The notes: generated by a model not told the origin, from the letters alone. DNA of 64,000 bases from Streptomyces yangpuensis (GCF_001005295.1 NZ_LBMK01000003.1:549069-613068), one strand, 5' to 3'; shown: positions 51,191-59,740, counted from the stretch's first letter. A program made the numbers and translations.

Positions 51191-54100
51191 ATGACGCGAG
51201 CCGAGCAGCCGGCGGTCGTGACCGCTCCGGCGAACCCCACCTACGACGAAGCCCTAGCCGCGGATTCCCGCGAGCGTGCGGTGCGCGCACTGCTGCGCAC
51301 TCCCCGGCTGCGCCGCCTGTGGAGCGCCCAGCTGGTGAGCGGCATCGGTGATGCCCTCGCCCTGCTGGTGCTGGTCCTGCTGGCCCTTCAGGCAGCCGCC
51401 TCCGAGGGGGCCTTCGGCGGCGGATACCGCGGTGCGGCCCTCGCCGTCGCCGTCGTCTTCGGCGTCCGGATCCTCGCCACCCTGCTCTTCGGCGCGGTCC
51501 TGCTCGGCCCGCTGGCCGGGCTCGTCGGCGCGAAGGGCAAGCTGGACCGCCGCTGGACGATGATCGGAGCCGACGGCGTCCGCATCGCCCTGTTCGTCGT
51601 CGCCCCGCTGTGGCTCGACTGGATCCCGGCCCACGCGCTCACCGCGCTGCTGGCCACCGTCTTCGTCTCCGGCGCCGCCGAGCGGCTGTGGACGCTGGCC
51701 AAGGAGAGCGCGGCCCCCGCCCTGCTGCCCGAGCCGCCGCCGGAGGGCGCCACCGTACGGCCGCTGCCGGACCACATGGACGCCCTGCGGCGCCTGACCC
51801 TGCGTACGGCCTTCGCGGCGCTCCCCGTCGCGGCGGCCGTGCTGCTCGCCGCCACCCTCGTCGGCAAGGCCCTCGGCCTCGGCGTGGCCTGGTTCGCCGC
51901 GAACCAGGCCGCCCTCGGCTCGTACGTGGCCGCCGGCCTCTTCGCCGCCTCGGTCTCGCTGCTGCTCCCGCTGGTGCTGCCCGACACGGCGACCCCCCGG
52001 CCCCGTTCCCCGCTGGAGGGGCTGCGCGCCCCCAAGGCGGGAGACCGGCCGGACAAGGGCCGTACGGGTGCCATCCCCCTGCTGGTCCTGAGCTGCGCCG
52101 CGGTCGCCGGAGCGGTCGCCGGCGCCGTCGCCGTGTCCGTCCTGCACGCCTTCGACCTGGGCGGGGGCCCGGCCGCCTTCGCGCTGCTCGTCCTCGCGCT
52201 GGTCGGCGGCACCGCCGCGGGCATCCGCGCCACCCAGGCAGGCAAGGTGCTGCCCGGGCTGTCCCGGCGCCGGCTGCTGGCCCTCGCCATAGCGGTGGCG
52301 GGCCTCGCGCTGCTGCTGAGCGGCCTCGTCCCCGACATGGCGACCGTGCTCTTCCTGTCGCTGCTCGCCGGCACCGCCGCGGGCGTCGCGGCCAACACCG
52401 GCCACACCCTGCTGGACCAGGAGACCGAGGAGTTCCGCCGGGCCCGGGTCACCGAGCACCTCCAGGCGGTCGTCAGGGTGGCCGTGGCCGTCGGCGCCCT
52501 CGCCGCACCGGTCCTGGCCGCGGTGATCGGCCCGCACCCGCTCGCAGGCGCCGAGTCCGTCCTCTCGCACGGCGGTGCCGCCTTCACCCTGATGCTCGTC
52601 GGCGCGCTGCTGCTGCCGGTCGCCGTCGTCGTGCTCACCAAGGCCGACGACCGCAGCGGCGTGCCGCTGCGGCGCGACCTGCGTGACGCGCTGCGCGGCG
52701 GGGAGCCCGTCCAGGCCCCCTCCACGACCGGATTCTTCATCGCGCTGGAAGGCGGCGACGGAGCCGGCAAGTCCACCCAGGTGAAGGCGCTCGCCGAGTG
52801 GATACGGGGCAAGGGACACGAGGTCGTCGTGACCCGCGAGCCGGGAGCCACCCCCGTCGGCAAGCGGCTCCGCTCGATCCTGCTCGACATCTCCTCGGCC
52901 GGGCTGTCGAACCGCGCCGAGGCTCTGCTGTACGCGGCGGACCGCGCGGAACACGTGGACACGGTGGTGCGCCCGGCCCTGGAGCGCGGCGCGATCGTCA
53001 TCTCCGACCGCTACATCGACTCCTCGGTGGCCTACCAGGGCGCCGGCCGTGACCTCTCCCCGACGGAGATCGCCCGGATCTCGCGCTGGGCGACCGACGG
53101 GCTCGTACCGAACCTGACCGTGCTGCTTGACGTGTCGCCGGAGGCGGCGCGGGAGCGGTTCACGGAGGCGCCGGACCGGCTGGAGTCGGAGCCGGCGGAG
53201 TTCCACCAGCGGGTGCGGTCCGGCTTCCTCACCCTCGCCGCCGCCGACCCCGGCCGGTACCTGGTGGTCGACGCCGGGCAGGACCCGGACTCGGTGACCA
53301 CCGTCGTACGGCACCGCCTGGACCGGATGCTGCCGCTCTCCGAGGCCGAGGTGGCCGCGCAGGCGGAGGCCCGGCGACTCGCCGAGGAGGAGGCCCGGCG
53401 CAAGGCCGAGGAGGAGGCGGCGCGCAAGGCCGAGGAAGCCCGGCTGCGGGCCGAGGAGGAAGCGCGCAAGGCCCGTGAGGCCGAGGAGGCGCGGATCAGG
53501 GCCGAGGCCGAGGCCGCCCGCAAGGCGGAGGAGGAGCGGCTGCGGGCCGAGGAGGAGGCCCGGGCGCGGGCCGAGGCCGAGCGGCTGCGTGTGGAGGCCG
53601 AGGCGAAGGCGCGCGCTGCGGAGGCGGAGCGGCTGCGCAAGCAGGCCGAGGAGGAGGCCCGGCTGCGTGCCGAGGCCGAGGAGCGGCGGCTGGAGAAGCA
53701 GCGGCGGGCCGAGGAGGCCCTGCTGAAGGCCGAGGAGGCGCGTCGGCTGGTCGAGGCGCAGGCCGCCGAGGCCGCGGCGAAGGCGGCGGCCGCCGCTGCC
53801 GCCGCGGAGGCCCGGGCCGCTGCCGAGGCGGCGGCCGAGGCCCCGGCGGCTCCGGCCGCACCGGCGAAGGGCTCCGACACGGCGCCCGCACGCAGGATCG
53901 ACATGATGAAGGACGATCCGCACCCGGACGACGCGGTGACGATCGAGACCCCGGTGGTCAAGCGGGTCGTCCGCCCGGACGACGTCACCCAGACCGTCCC
54001 GGTGCCGAAGATCGACCCGGCGTCGGGGGCACCGGCGGCGTCCGCCGTTGACGAGACGGCGGTGCTGCCGCCGGTGCGTCCGTCCGGCACGGGCACGGGT

Positions 54101-54433
54101 AGCGGCTCCGGTTCCGGCAGTGGCGGCCCTGCCCGGTCCGCCACGCGGCCGTCGGCCCGCCGCCCCGAGGAGGACCCGGCCGACCGGGTTCCGTCGGGCA
54201 TCTTCCGGGACTCCAGCAACGACCGGACGCGCGAGCTGCCGGTCCTGGACGACGACGGCCGGCCGAGCCGCCCCCGGCCGGACTGGGCGGAGGAGACCCC
54301 GCTGGACGACCTGCCGACGCTGGCGGACGAGCTGCTGGGCCGCCGCCGGGACGACGCGTACGACGACGCGTACGACGGCGAAGGTAACGACGAGGGCGAC
54401 GCGGGCGACCGCGGAAAGCGCCGCCGCCGCTGA
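51191..54433 (+). CDS. tmk: MFS-like membrane domain fused to thymidylate kinase and a long coiled coil
   Basis: The 1080-residue protein has three parts. Residues 25-495 hold about 12 membrane helices of a major-facilitator-like domain. Residues 513-710 are thymidylate kinase: P-loop ALEGGDGAGKST, DRY-type motif VISDRYIDSSVAYQG and the lid region; it makes dTDP from dTMP. Residues 715-885 are an Ala/Glu/Arg heptad region (AEEEARRKAEEEAARKAEEA), a long coiled coil, and the last 195 residues are acidic and disordered with a basic end GKRRRR. Homologues of this size occur in other streptomycetes. Why dTMP kinase is tied to a membrane transporter fold is unknown. holB follows after 90 bp, as tmk-holB in many bacteria. 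Confidence 0.9.
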   Translation: MTRAEQPAVVTAPANPTYDEALAADSRERAVRALLRTPRLRRLWSAQLVSGIGDALALLVLVLLALQAAASEGAFGGGYRGAALAVAVVFGVRILATLLFGAVLLGPLAGLVGAKGKLDRRWTMIGADGVRIALFVVAPLWLDWIPAHALTALLATVFVSGAAERLWTLAKESAAPALLPEPPPEGATVRPLPDHMDALRRLTLRTAFAALPVAAAVLLAATLVGKALGLGVAWFAANQAALGSYVAAGLFAASVSLLLPLVLPDTATPRPRSPLEGLRAPKAGDRPDKGRTGAIPLLVLSCAAVAGAVAGAVAVSVLHAFDLGGGPAAFALLVLALVGGTAAGIRATQAGKVLPGLSRRRLLALAIAVAGLALLLSGLVPDMATVLFLSLLAGTAAGVAANTGHTLLDQETEEFRRARVTEHLQAVVRVAVAVGALAAPVLAAVIGPHPLAGAESVLSHGGAAFTLMLVGALLLPVAVVVLTKADDRSGVPLRRDLRDALRGGEPVQAPSTTGFFIALEGGDGAGKSTQVKALAEWIRGKGHEVVVTREPGATPVGKRLRSILLDISSAGLSNRAEALLYAADRAEHVDTVVRPALERGAIVISDRYIDSSVAYQGAGRDLSPTEIARISRWATDGLVPNLTVLLDVSPEAARERFTEAPDRLESEPAEFHQRVRSGFLTLAAADPGRYLVVDAGQDPDSVTTVVRHRLDRMLPLSEAEVAAQAEARRLAEEEARRKAEEEAARKAEEARLRAEEEARKAREAEEARIRAEAEAARKAEEERLRAEEEARARAEAERLRVEAEAKARAAEAERLRKQAEEEARLRAEAEERRLEKQRRAEEALLKAEEARRLVEAQAAEAAAKAAAAAAAAEARAAAEAAAEAPAAPAAPAKGSDTAPARRIDMMKDDPHPDDAVTIETPVVKRVVRPDDVTQTVPVPKIDPASGAPAASAVDETAVLPPVRPSGTGTGSGSGSGSGGPARSATRPSARRPEEDPADRVPSGIFRDSSNDRTRELPVLDDDGRPSRPRPDWAEETPLDDLPTLADELLGRRRDDAYDDAYDGEGNDEGDAGDRGKRRRR

Positions 54434-54523
54434 CGCAGGCGGCGGTAGGCGACCCACGCGGTACGAAATTGTCGGTGGCGCCCGACACAATGGGTGCACG
54501 GAGAGTGAGAGGTGGTGGGCGGG

Positions 54524-55735
54524 ATGCCCGTATGGGACGACCTGGTGGGTCAGGAGCGGATCCAGGCGCAGCTGGCCGCCGCCGCCCGCGATGCCGACGC
54601 GCTGGTCACGGCCGCCACGGACGGGACCGCGCCGCCGGCGGCTTCGAAGATGACCCACGCCTGGCTCTTCACGGGACCGCCGGGATCCGGGCGGGTCACC
54701 GCCGCCCGGGCCTTCGCGGCGGCCCTGCAGTGCACCAGCCCGGACCGCGCCCTCGGTGGTGAGCCGGGCTGCGGGTTCTGCGACGGCTGCCACACCACGA
54801 TGGTCGGCACCCACGCGGACGTCTCCACCGTCGCCGCGGTCGGCAGCCAGATCCTCGTCGACGACATGCGGGACACCGTCCGCAAGTCCTACACGTCCCC
54901 CGCCACGGGACGCTGGCAGATCATCCTGGTCGAGGACGCCGAGCGGCTGAACGAGAAGTCCGCCAACGCGGTCCTCAAGGCCGTGGAGGAGCCCGCGCCC
55001 CGCACGGTCTGGCTGCTGTGCTCGCCCTCGCTGGAGGACGTGCTGCCCACCATCCGCTCCCGCTGCCGCCACCTCAGCCTCAGCACCCCCTCGGTCGCTG
55101 CCGTCGCCGACATGCTGGTGCGGCGCGACGGCGTCGAGCCGGCGGCTGCCCTGGCCGCCGCGCGGGCCACGCAGGGGCACGTCGACCGCGCCCGCCGGCT
55201 GGCCACGGACGAGGGAGCCCGGGAGCGCAGGGCGACGGTCCTGAGGCTCCCGCTCCGGGTGGACGACATCGGAGCCTGTCTGAAGGCCGCCCAGGAGCTG
55301 GTGGACGCCGCCGGCGAGGACGCCAAGCAGATGGCCGAGGAGGTCGACACCAAGGAGACCGAGGAGCTCCGGGCCGCCCTGGGCGCCGCCGCCGGAACGG
55401 GCGGGCGGATGCCGCGCGGTACGGCGGGTGTCATGAAGGAGCTGGAGGACAAGCAGAAGCGGCGCCGGACCCGCACCCAGCGCGACAGCCTCGACCTCGC
55501 CCTCACCGACCTGACCGGCTTCTACCGCGACGTCCTGGCCCTCCAGCTCGGCACGGCCGTCGCCATCGCCAACGAGGACATACGGCAGGACCTGGAGCGC
55601 GTCGCCAAGGCCTCCGGGCCGGAGCGGACCCTGCGCCGGATCGAGGCGATCATCGCCTGCCGCGACGCCCTCGACCGCAACGTGGCCCCGCTCCTCGCGG
55701 TGGAGGCGATGACGATGTCCCTCCGCGCGGGCTGA
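54524..55735 (+). CDS. holB: DNA polymerase III delta-prime subunit
   Basis: The 403-residue clamp-loader subunit has a degenerate P-loop GPPGSGRVTAARA, a four-Cys zinc module (CGFCDGCHTTM preceded by the Cys in ALQC), VEDAERLNEKSANAVLKAVEEP and the SRC motif IRSRCRHL. Delta-prime does not hydrolyse ATP, consistent with the missing Lys-Thr. It works with DnaX and delta at the fork. ATG 54524 was chosen; GTG 54512 is possible. Confidence 0.93.
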   Translation: MPVWDDLVGQERIQAQLAAAARDADALVTAATDGTAPPAASKMTHAWLFTGPPGSGRVTAARAFAAALQCTSPDRALGGEPGCGFCDGCHTTMVGTHADVSTVAAVGSQILVDDMRDTVRKSYTSPATGRWQIILVEDAERLNEKSANAVLKAVEEPAPRTVWLLCSPSLEDVLPTIRSRCRHLSLSTPSVAAVADMLVRRDGVEPAAALAAARATQGHVDRARRLATDEGARERRATVLRLPLRVDDIGACLKAAQELVDAAGEDAKQMAEEVDTKETEELRAALGAAAGTGGRMPRGTAGVMKELEDKQKRRRTRTQRDSLDLALTDLTGFYRDVLALQLGTAVAIANEDIRQDLERVAKASGPERTLRRIEAIIACRDALDRNVAPLLAVEAMTMSLRAG

Positions 55736-55934
55736 CCGCCTGCCCGGCCCGCCCGGGGCCCGGCCCGGCTCCAGGGGCATCGCGGGGCGAACCGGCTCAC
55801 CCGTACGGGGGAACCGGGCGGCGGGGCCGGAGGGGGGCCGGTCCGTGCCTCGCCCGGTGAGCGCCACGGAAGGCCCGGGGCCGTCCGGCGGGCAGGGCCC
55901 GGCCGTGCCCGCCGGCAGGACGTAGGCTCCGGGG

Positions 55935-57506
55935 ATGGACACCAGTCGCGTGCTGCGTACCACCGGGACCGTGATCGCAGCAGCCGGGCTCCTGCTCTCC
56001 GGCTGCACCTCGAGCGGGCCGCAGACGCTCCCGACCGCCGCGTCCGCGAGAGGGGAGGCCGGCGGCACGCCATCGGTGCCGCCGTCCCCCGACGCCGCCG
56101 CGATGCGCCCGTACTACGAGCAGAAGCTGACCTGGCGCGACTGCGGTGTCCCCGGATTCCAGTGCTCCACCATGAAGGCGCCGCTGGACTACGCGAACCC
56201 CGGGTCCGGCCAGGACGTGGACATCGCGGTGGCCCGCCGGGTGGCGACCGGCCCCGGCAAGCGGCTCGGTTCGCTGGTGGTCAACCCGGGCGGCCCCGGC
56301 GGCTCCGGCATCGGCTACCTCCAGGCGTACGCGGGCATCGGCTACCCCGCTCCGGTCCGCGCCCGGTACGACATGGTGTCCTTTGACCCGCGCGGCGTGG
56401 CACGCAGCAGCCCCGTCGAGTGCCTGACCGGCCCGGAGATGGACAAGTACACCCAGGTGGACCAGACGCCGGACGACGCGGCCGAGCGGGCCCGCCTGGT
56501 GGCGGCCTTCAAGGAGTTCGCGGCGGGCTGCGAGACCCGCTCGAAGCGGGTCCTGCCGCATGTCTCCACCGTCGACGCCGCCCGCGACATGGACCTGCTC
56601 CGTGCGGTGCTCGGCGACGGGAAGCTCAACTACGTCGGCGCCTCGTACGGCACCCTTCTGGGGGCGACGTACGCGAACCTCTTCCCGGACCGGGTCGGCC
56701 GGCTGGTCCTGGACGGCGCGATGGACCCCACGCGCCCGGCGCTCGATCTCAACCGGGACCAGACCGAGGGCTTCGAGACGGCCTTCACCTCCTTCGCGAA
56801 GGACTGCGCGAAGCAGCCCGACTGCCCGCTGGGCAAGGGCAGCCCGGAGGAGGTGGCCGCCCGCCTGAAGGACTTCTTCCGCAAGCTCGACGCGCAGCCC
56901 GTGCCCAGCGGCGACGACAAGCGCCCGCTCGGCGAGGCCCTCGCGACGACCGGGGTGATCGCGGCCCTCTACGACGAGAACGCCTGGCCCCAGCTGCGCG
57001 AGGCCCTGGCCTCGGCGATGAACGGCGACGGAGCGGGCCTGCTGAGCCTGGCCGACAGCTACTACGAGCGCGGCGCGGACGGCACGTATGCCAACCTGAT
57101 GTTCGCGAACGCCGCCGTCAACTGCCTGGACCAGCCCGCGGCCTTCAACGGCCCGGACGCGGTCGACACGGCCCTCCCGTCCTTCCAGAAGGCCTCCCCG
57201 GTCTTCGGCGCCGGCCTGGCCTGGGCCGCCCTGAACTGCGGGTACTGGCCGGTGAAGCCCACGGGCCAGGCGGGGCCGCTGACCGCGAAGGGCGCCGCGC
57301 CGATCGTGGTGGTGGGCACCACCCGCGACCCGGCGACCCCGTACAAGTGGGCGCAGGCACTGGCCGGCCAGCTCGAATCGGGCACCCTCCTCACCTACGA
57401 CGGCGACGGCCACACGGCGTACGGACGCGGCAGCGACTGCATCGACACCGCGATCAACCGCTACCTCCTGGAGGGCAGGCCCCCCACGGACGGCAAGAAG
57501 TGCTGA
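55935..57506 (+). CDS. Secreted TAP-like alpha/beta hydrolase (lipoprotein)
   Basis: The 523-residue product has a signal peptide with lipobox LLSGCT, so it is a lipoprotein. The hydrolase has the oxyanion segment NPGGPGGSG, nucleophile Ser in VGASYGTLLGA, Asp in GTTRDPATPY and His in DGDGHTAYG. This is the SlpD/SlpE or tripeptidyl-aminopeptidase group of Streptomyces exported peptidases. It probably trims peptides outside the cell. Confidence 0.9.
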   Translation: MDTSRVLRTTGTVIAAAGLLLSGCTSSGPQTLPTAASARGEAGGTPSVPPSPDAAAMRPYYEQKLTWRDCGVPGFQCSTMKAPLDYANPGSGQDVDIAVARRVATGPGKRLGSLVVNPGGPGGSGIGYLQAYAGIGYPAPVRARYDMVSFDPRGVARSSPVECLTGPEMDKYTQVDQTPDDAAERARLVAAFKEFAAGCETRSKRVLPHVSTVDAARDMDLLRAVLGDGKLNYVGASYGTLLGATYANLFPDRVGRLVLDGAMDPTRPALDLNRDQTEGFETAFTSFAKDCAKQPDCPLGKGSPEEVAARLKDFFRKLDAQPVPSGDDKRPLGEALATTGVIAALYDENAWPQLREALASAMNGDGAGLLSLADSYYERGADGTYANLMFANAAVNCLDQPAAFNGPDAVDTALPSFQKASPVFGAGLAWAALNCGYWPVKPTGQAGPLTAKGAAPIVVVGTTRDPATPYKWAQALAGQLESGTLLTYDGDGHTAYGRGSDCIDTAINRYLLEGRPPTDGKKC

Positions 57507-57661
57507 CCCGCCGCGCGAGCGCCTGACCCGTCGCCCGCCCGACATGTGACCTGGGACTCGTCCCCGCAGAACCTGGTTCGGGGCACCCGTCGGGACCCTG
57601 TAGACTTGGCGCCGCTGCTGATGAGCGATCCCTTCCGAGGGAATCCTTGTCTCCCAGCGGT

Positions 57662-57735
57662 GCCGCCTTAGCTCAGTTGGCCAGAGCAACGCACTCGTAA
57701 TGCGTAGGTCTCGGGTTCGAATCCCGAAGGCGGCT
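57662..57735 (+). tRNA. tRNA-Thr (anticodon CGT)
   Basis: The 74-nt gene has a GCCGCCT/AGGCGGC acceptor stem, the ACGCA/TGCGT anticodon stem around CTCGTAA (anticodon CGT), and the TTCGAAT T-loop; CCA is not encoded. A possible -10 TAGACT lies at 57601-57606. Its 3' half is repeated at 59357-59405, so it has served as an integration target. Confidence 0.95.
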
Positions 57736-57740
57736 CAGAA
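57692..57740 (+). repeat. attL-like repeat: 3' half of tRNA-Thr
   Basis: From the anticodon stem to five bases past the tRNA end, this 49-bp segment matches 59357-59405 with five mismatches; 57710-57740 is an exact 31-bp match. The copy inside the tRNA is the functional one. Confidence 0.85.
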
Positions 57741-57778
57741 AAAGGCCCAGGTCACGCATTCAGCGACCTGGGTCTTTT
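57741..57778 (+). terminator. tRNA-Thr terminator
   Basis: A 13-bp stem with one G-U pair (57741-57753 and 57765-57777) is followed by a T-rich tract. A shorter version of the same hairpin follows the displaced repeat (59406-59413 and 59429-59436). Confidence 0.85.
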
Positions 57779-57873
57779 GCTTTTCCTTTATATGCGCGGG
57801 CGTGTGGCGGCTGGGGCCTGGAACCCCGAGCGTGAGTATGCGTGAGCGCCGGATTGGGCGAACCGGCCTAGAG

Positions 57874-58431
57874 TCACCGGCCGGCACGAAGGGCGGCAGC
57901 CGACTCCAGGAGGCCGTCTCGCTCCAGGCGGTCGAGTGCATCGCCCGCGACCCCGGGTGGATTCCGCCACGAGTCGGCGATCTGTTGGACGGCGGCAAAC
58001 ACCCTCTGGCGATCGAGGTCGATCTGGGCCAGAACGAAGTCGTCCGCGGAGACGGCTTCGACGTTCCATGTCCTCAGCGTCTCGCCGGGGAAGTCCTTGA
58101 GGTTGTTGGTGACGATGAGTTGAGCCCGTGACTTGACGGCGGCAGCGAGCACGTGACGGTCGTCGGCGTCCGGCAGGTCCAGCGCCGACTCCAGGGGCTC
58201 GTAATCCTTGACGAGGCAGTCCCGAACAGCGCGCATCATCAGCTCGCGCGTACGGGTCAACCTCGCAGGATCGAGCTCTGGCCTGTTCGTCTGAAGATTC
58301 GTGAAGACCTCATCGAGGATCCGTTCGGTCCATTTGGCCTGCACGAGCCCAGCTTGGGCTCTGCGGATCAGAAGGTCGCGCAACGTGCTCGGGTACAGGA
58401 CGCAGGCGGCGAAGACGACGATGAACGCCAC
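57874..58431 (-). CDS. PIN-domain protein, probable toxin with altered active site
   Basis: The 185-residue protein is a PIN nuclease-fold member: LVQAKWTERILDEVFTNL (second acidic residue), DLPDADDRHVLAAAVKSRAQLIVTNNLKDFP (third and fourth). The N-terminal motif, normally V-Y-D-A-N-V-L-Y-P with a catalytic Asp, reads VFAACVLYP: position 8 is Ala and position 10 is Cys. One metal ligand is therefore missing and RNase activity is doubtful. It starts 4 bp after the antitoxin stop, in the usual antitoxin-toxin order, within the tRNA-Thr-bounded segment. Confidence 0.85.
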   Translation of the reverse strand: MAFIVVFAACVLYPSTLRDLLIRRAQAGLVQAKWTERILDEVFTNLQTNRPELDPARLTRTRELMMRAVRDCLVKDYEPLESALDLPDADDRHVLAAAVKSRAQLIVTNNLKDFPGETLRTWNVEAVSADDFVLAQIDLDRQRVFAAVQQIADSWRNPPGVAGDALDRLERDGLLESAAALRAGR

Positions 58432-58435
58432 GGGG

Positions 58436-58891
58436 TCAGATCAGCCCCATCTCCTGGTTCAGGGCCGTTAGTTCGTCTGCTGCCGCCCGTCGCTTCTGGT
58501 CGTCCTGGCGTTGGTACTCAAGCAGAGACTGCGCCTTGATCCGGCGGTGGGTGCCGACCTTCCGGTAGTCGATTTCGCCGGCGTCCAGGAGTCCGATCAG
58601 GAATGGCCGGGAGACGTTGAGCATGTCAGCGGCTTGCTGTGTGGTCAGCTCCGCATGTTCGGGGACGATGGAGACGGCGCGGCCTGCGGCCATGTGGCTC
58701 AGTACTGTCGCCAGCAGTTCCACGGCCTCCCGAGGCAGCTCGAGATCGGCATTTGCGTCCTCGATCCGGAACCGGATCCGTTCGGCGTGAGGGGAACGGG
58801 CGAGGGACCTCTTCACGGGCGTAAGTGCCCGGGCGGCGAAGTCGGCATTCGCCTCAGGGGGAGGTGTGCCTCGAGCGGTCGACGCGCTCAT
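58436..58891 (-). CDS. Antitoxin with excisionase-type helix-turn-helix
   Basis: The 151-residue protein has a C-terminal MerR/Xis-like DNA-binding domain: AELTTQQAADMLNVSRPFLIGLLDAGEIDYRKVGTHRRIK, followed by a charged helix. The N-terminal half is helical. In this family the HTH protein pairs with the PIN protein and represses the operon. It could be mistaken for an excisionase, but there is no integrase next to it. Confidence 0.82.
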   Translation of the reverse strand: MSASTARGTPPPEANADFAARALTPVKRSLARSPHAERIRFRIEDANADLELPREAVELLATVLSHMAAGRAVSIVPEHAELTTQQAADMLNVSRPFLIGLLDAGEIDYRKVGTHRRIKAQSLLEYQRQDDQKRRAAADELTALNQEMGLI

Positions 58892-58943
58892 GGTGTGACC
58901 ATCCCTTCGTGTCGTGACCGGGAGGCCGCCCCGTAGGGCTTCC

Positions 58944-59132
58944 TTAAGTGCAGTATCCGCAATAACCGCAGCAACCGCAACGCACCAGGCTGGGTGGGTG
59001 CTGGCCGCCCTGGCCGTGGGCCGTCGACACGCGGCGTTGGCCGACCCACGTGGGGCGGGTCAACGACGCGGCGGACACGCAGCCTGTTACCCCCGGGGCG
59101 CTCATGCACCACATGGATATCTCGGACGCCAT
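58944..59132 (-). CDS. Possible small peptide with Cys-rich end
   Basis: An open frame of 62 residues starts ATG 59132 and ends RCGCCGYCGYCT. The five Cys in nine residues, spaced by Gly and Tyr, could bind metal or be a modified peptide core. There is no clear ribosome site, the upstream part is arginine- and proline-rich, and the underlying DNA is a short repeat (TGCGGT-type), so the frame may be chance. The flanking gap 58892-59374 shows no other gene. Confidence 0.25.
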   Translation of the reverse strand: MASEISMWCMSAPGVTGCVSAASLTRPTWVGQRRVSTAHGQGGQHPPSLVRCGCCGYCGYCT

Positions 59133-59356
59133 CGTTCATGTCGATGACGTGGAGAACGGGGCTCATCACGCGAGCAGCGGCGTCCGGTGAGCCTGTTGTT
59201 TCCATCTGTGCGGCCCGCCTGCGTGAGCGTTACGTGAGCGGACTGGACGGCACCAAGGGCGGACTCTGCGTCAGGGTGATCACGGTTGGACGCCTCCGAC
59301 CTGAGGGAACGGGATTCTGAGGCATCGGCCGGCACCGGCTGGGATGATCTTGTGGG

Positions 59357-59405
59357 GCCTCGTGATGCGTACGCCTCGGGTTCGAATCCCGAAGGCGGCT
59401 CAGAA
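59357..59405 (+). repeat. attR-like repeat: displaced 3' half of tRNA-Thr
   Basis: It repeats the anticodon stem to 3' end of tRNA-Thr (57692-57740) with five mismatches, all before the exact 31-bp part (59375-59405). It cannot encode a working tRNA because the 5' half is absent. Confidence 0.85.
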
Positions 59406-59681
59406 GGCCCAGGGCAGATAGCCTCTGACCTGGGCCAGGACCAGTGCGGTGGGTCTCGGCCGGCAGGAGATGCCGGGGCAGCGAGGTAGCTTCGGCTGGA
59501 CCGTGCACGCGGTGAGTGCGAGGCCGACGGCCAGGGCGTGGCGTACCCCGCGGGGGTCGCGTGGATCCGGCACCCCCGCCAGTCGCTCCAGCAGCCCCGG
59601 GGCCTCATCCAGCGTGGCTCGGGGACACTCGCGGAGCTGGTCACGTGCAGGAGGGATCAGAGATGACGCGTCGGCAGGCAC
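59400..59681 (-). pseudogene. ISAs1-family transposase, N-terminal fragment
   Basis: The first 60 residues (from GTG 59681) match the N-terminal region of ISAs1-type transposases: LLERLAGVPDPRDPRGVRHALAVGLALTAC. After that the frame continues in unrelated sequence and stops at 59400, so the catalytic DDE domain is missing. It is a remnant at the border between the tRNA-Thr element and the biosynthetic operon. Confidence 0.75.
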
Positions 59682-59740
59682 GGTCTTCCCGTCGGATCAC
59701 GGGGCGTCGAGAACTCCATGATCTTGGAAGACCGTGCCTG
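59675..59740. repeat. 15-bp inverted repeat at the transposase 5' end
   Basis: Arms 59675-59689 and 59726-59740 (CAGGCACGGTCTTCC) are perfect, separated by 36 bp. The arm overlaps the transposase start. It could be the subterminal or terminal repeat of the lost IS, or a hairpin ending the biosynthetic operon, which stops at 59782. Confidence 0.6.

Larger units (their letters stand above)
57710..59405. mobile_element. Minimal tRNA-Thr-integrated element or its scar
   Basis: Exact 31-bp direct repeats bound a 1.7-kb segment that begins in tRNA-Thr. It carries a PIN/antitoxin pair and no integrase. This is what remains if an integrated element lost its mobility genes, or the form of a small element moved by an integrase from elsewhere. 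Target-site use of a tRNA 3' half is standard for tyrosine integrases. Confidence 0.6.

Noticed and set aside
53340..53850. DNA tandem repeat in the tmk gene
   Set aside because: The periodicity comes from the AEEEAR-like coiled-coil coding sequence; the DNA units are not regular enough to be a separate repeat element.
51254..56068. Antisense open frame of about 1600 codons on the minus strand
   Set aside because: It is the complement of topA-downstream, tmk and holB genes. It arises from high third-position GC and shows no domain of its own.
58436..58891. Excisionase of the tRNA-Thr element
   Set aside because: The HTH is of the excisionase type, but the gene is immediately followed by a PIN gene and there is no integrase, so an antitoxin role fits better.
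58888..59205. 105-codon minus-strand frame upstream of the antitoxin
   Set aside because: It is Arg/Pro-rich, has no ribosome site and no recognisable domain, and runs through a short DNA repeat.
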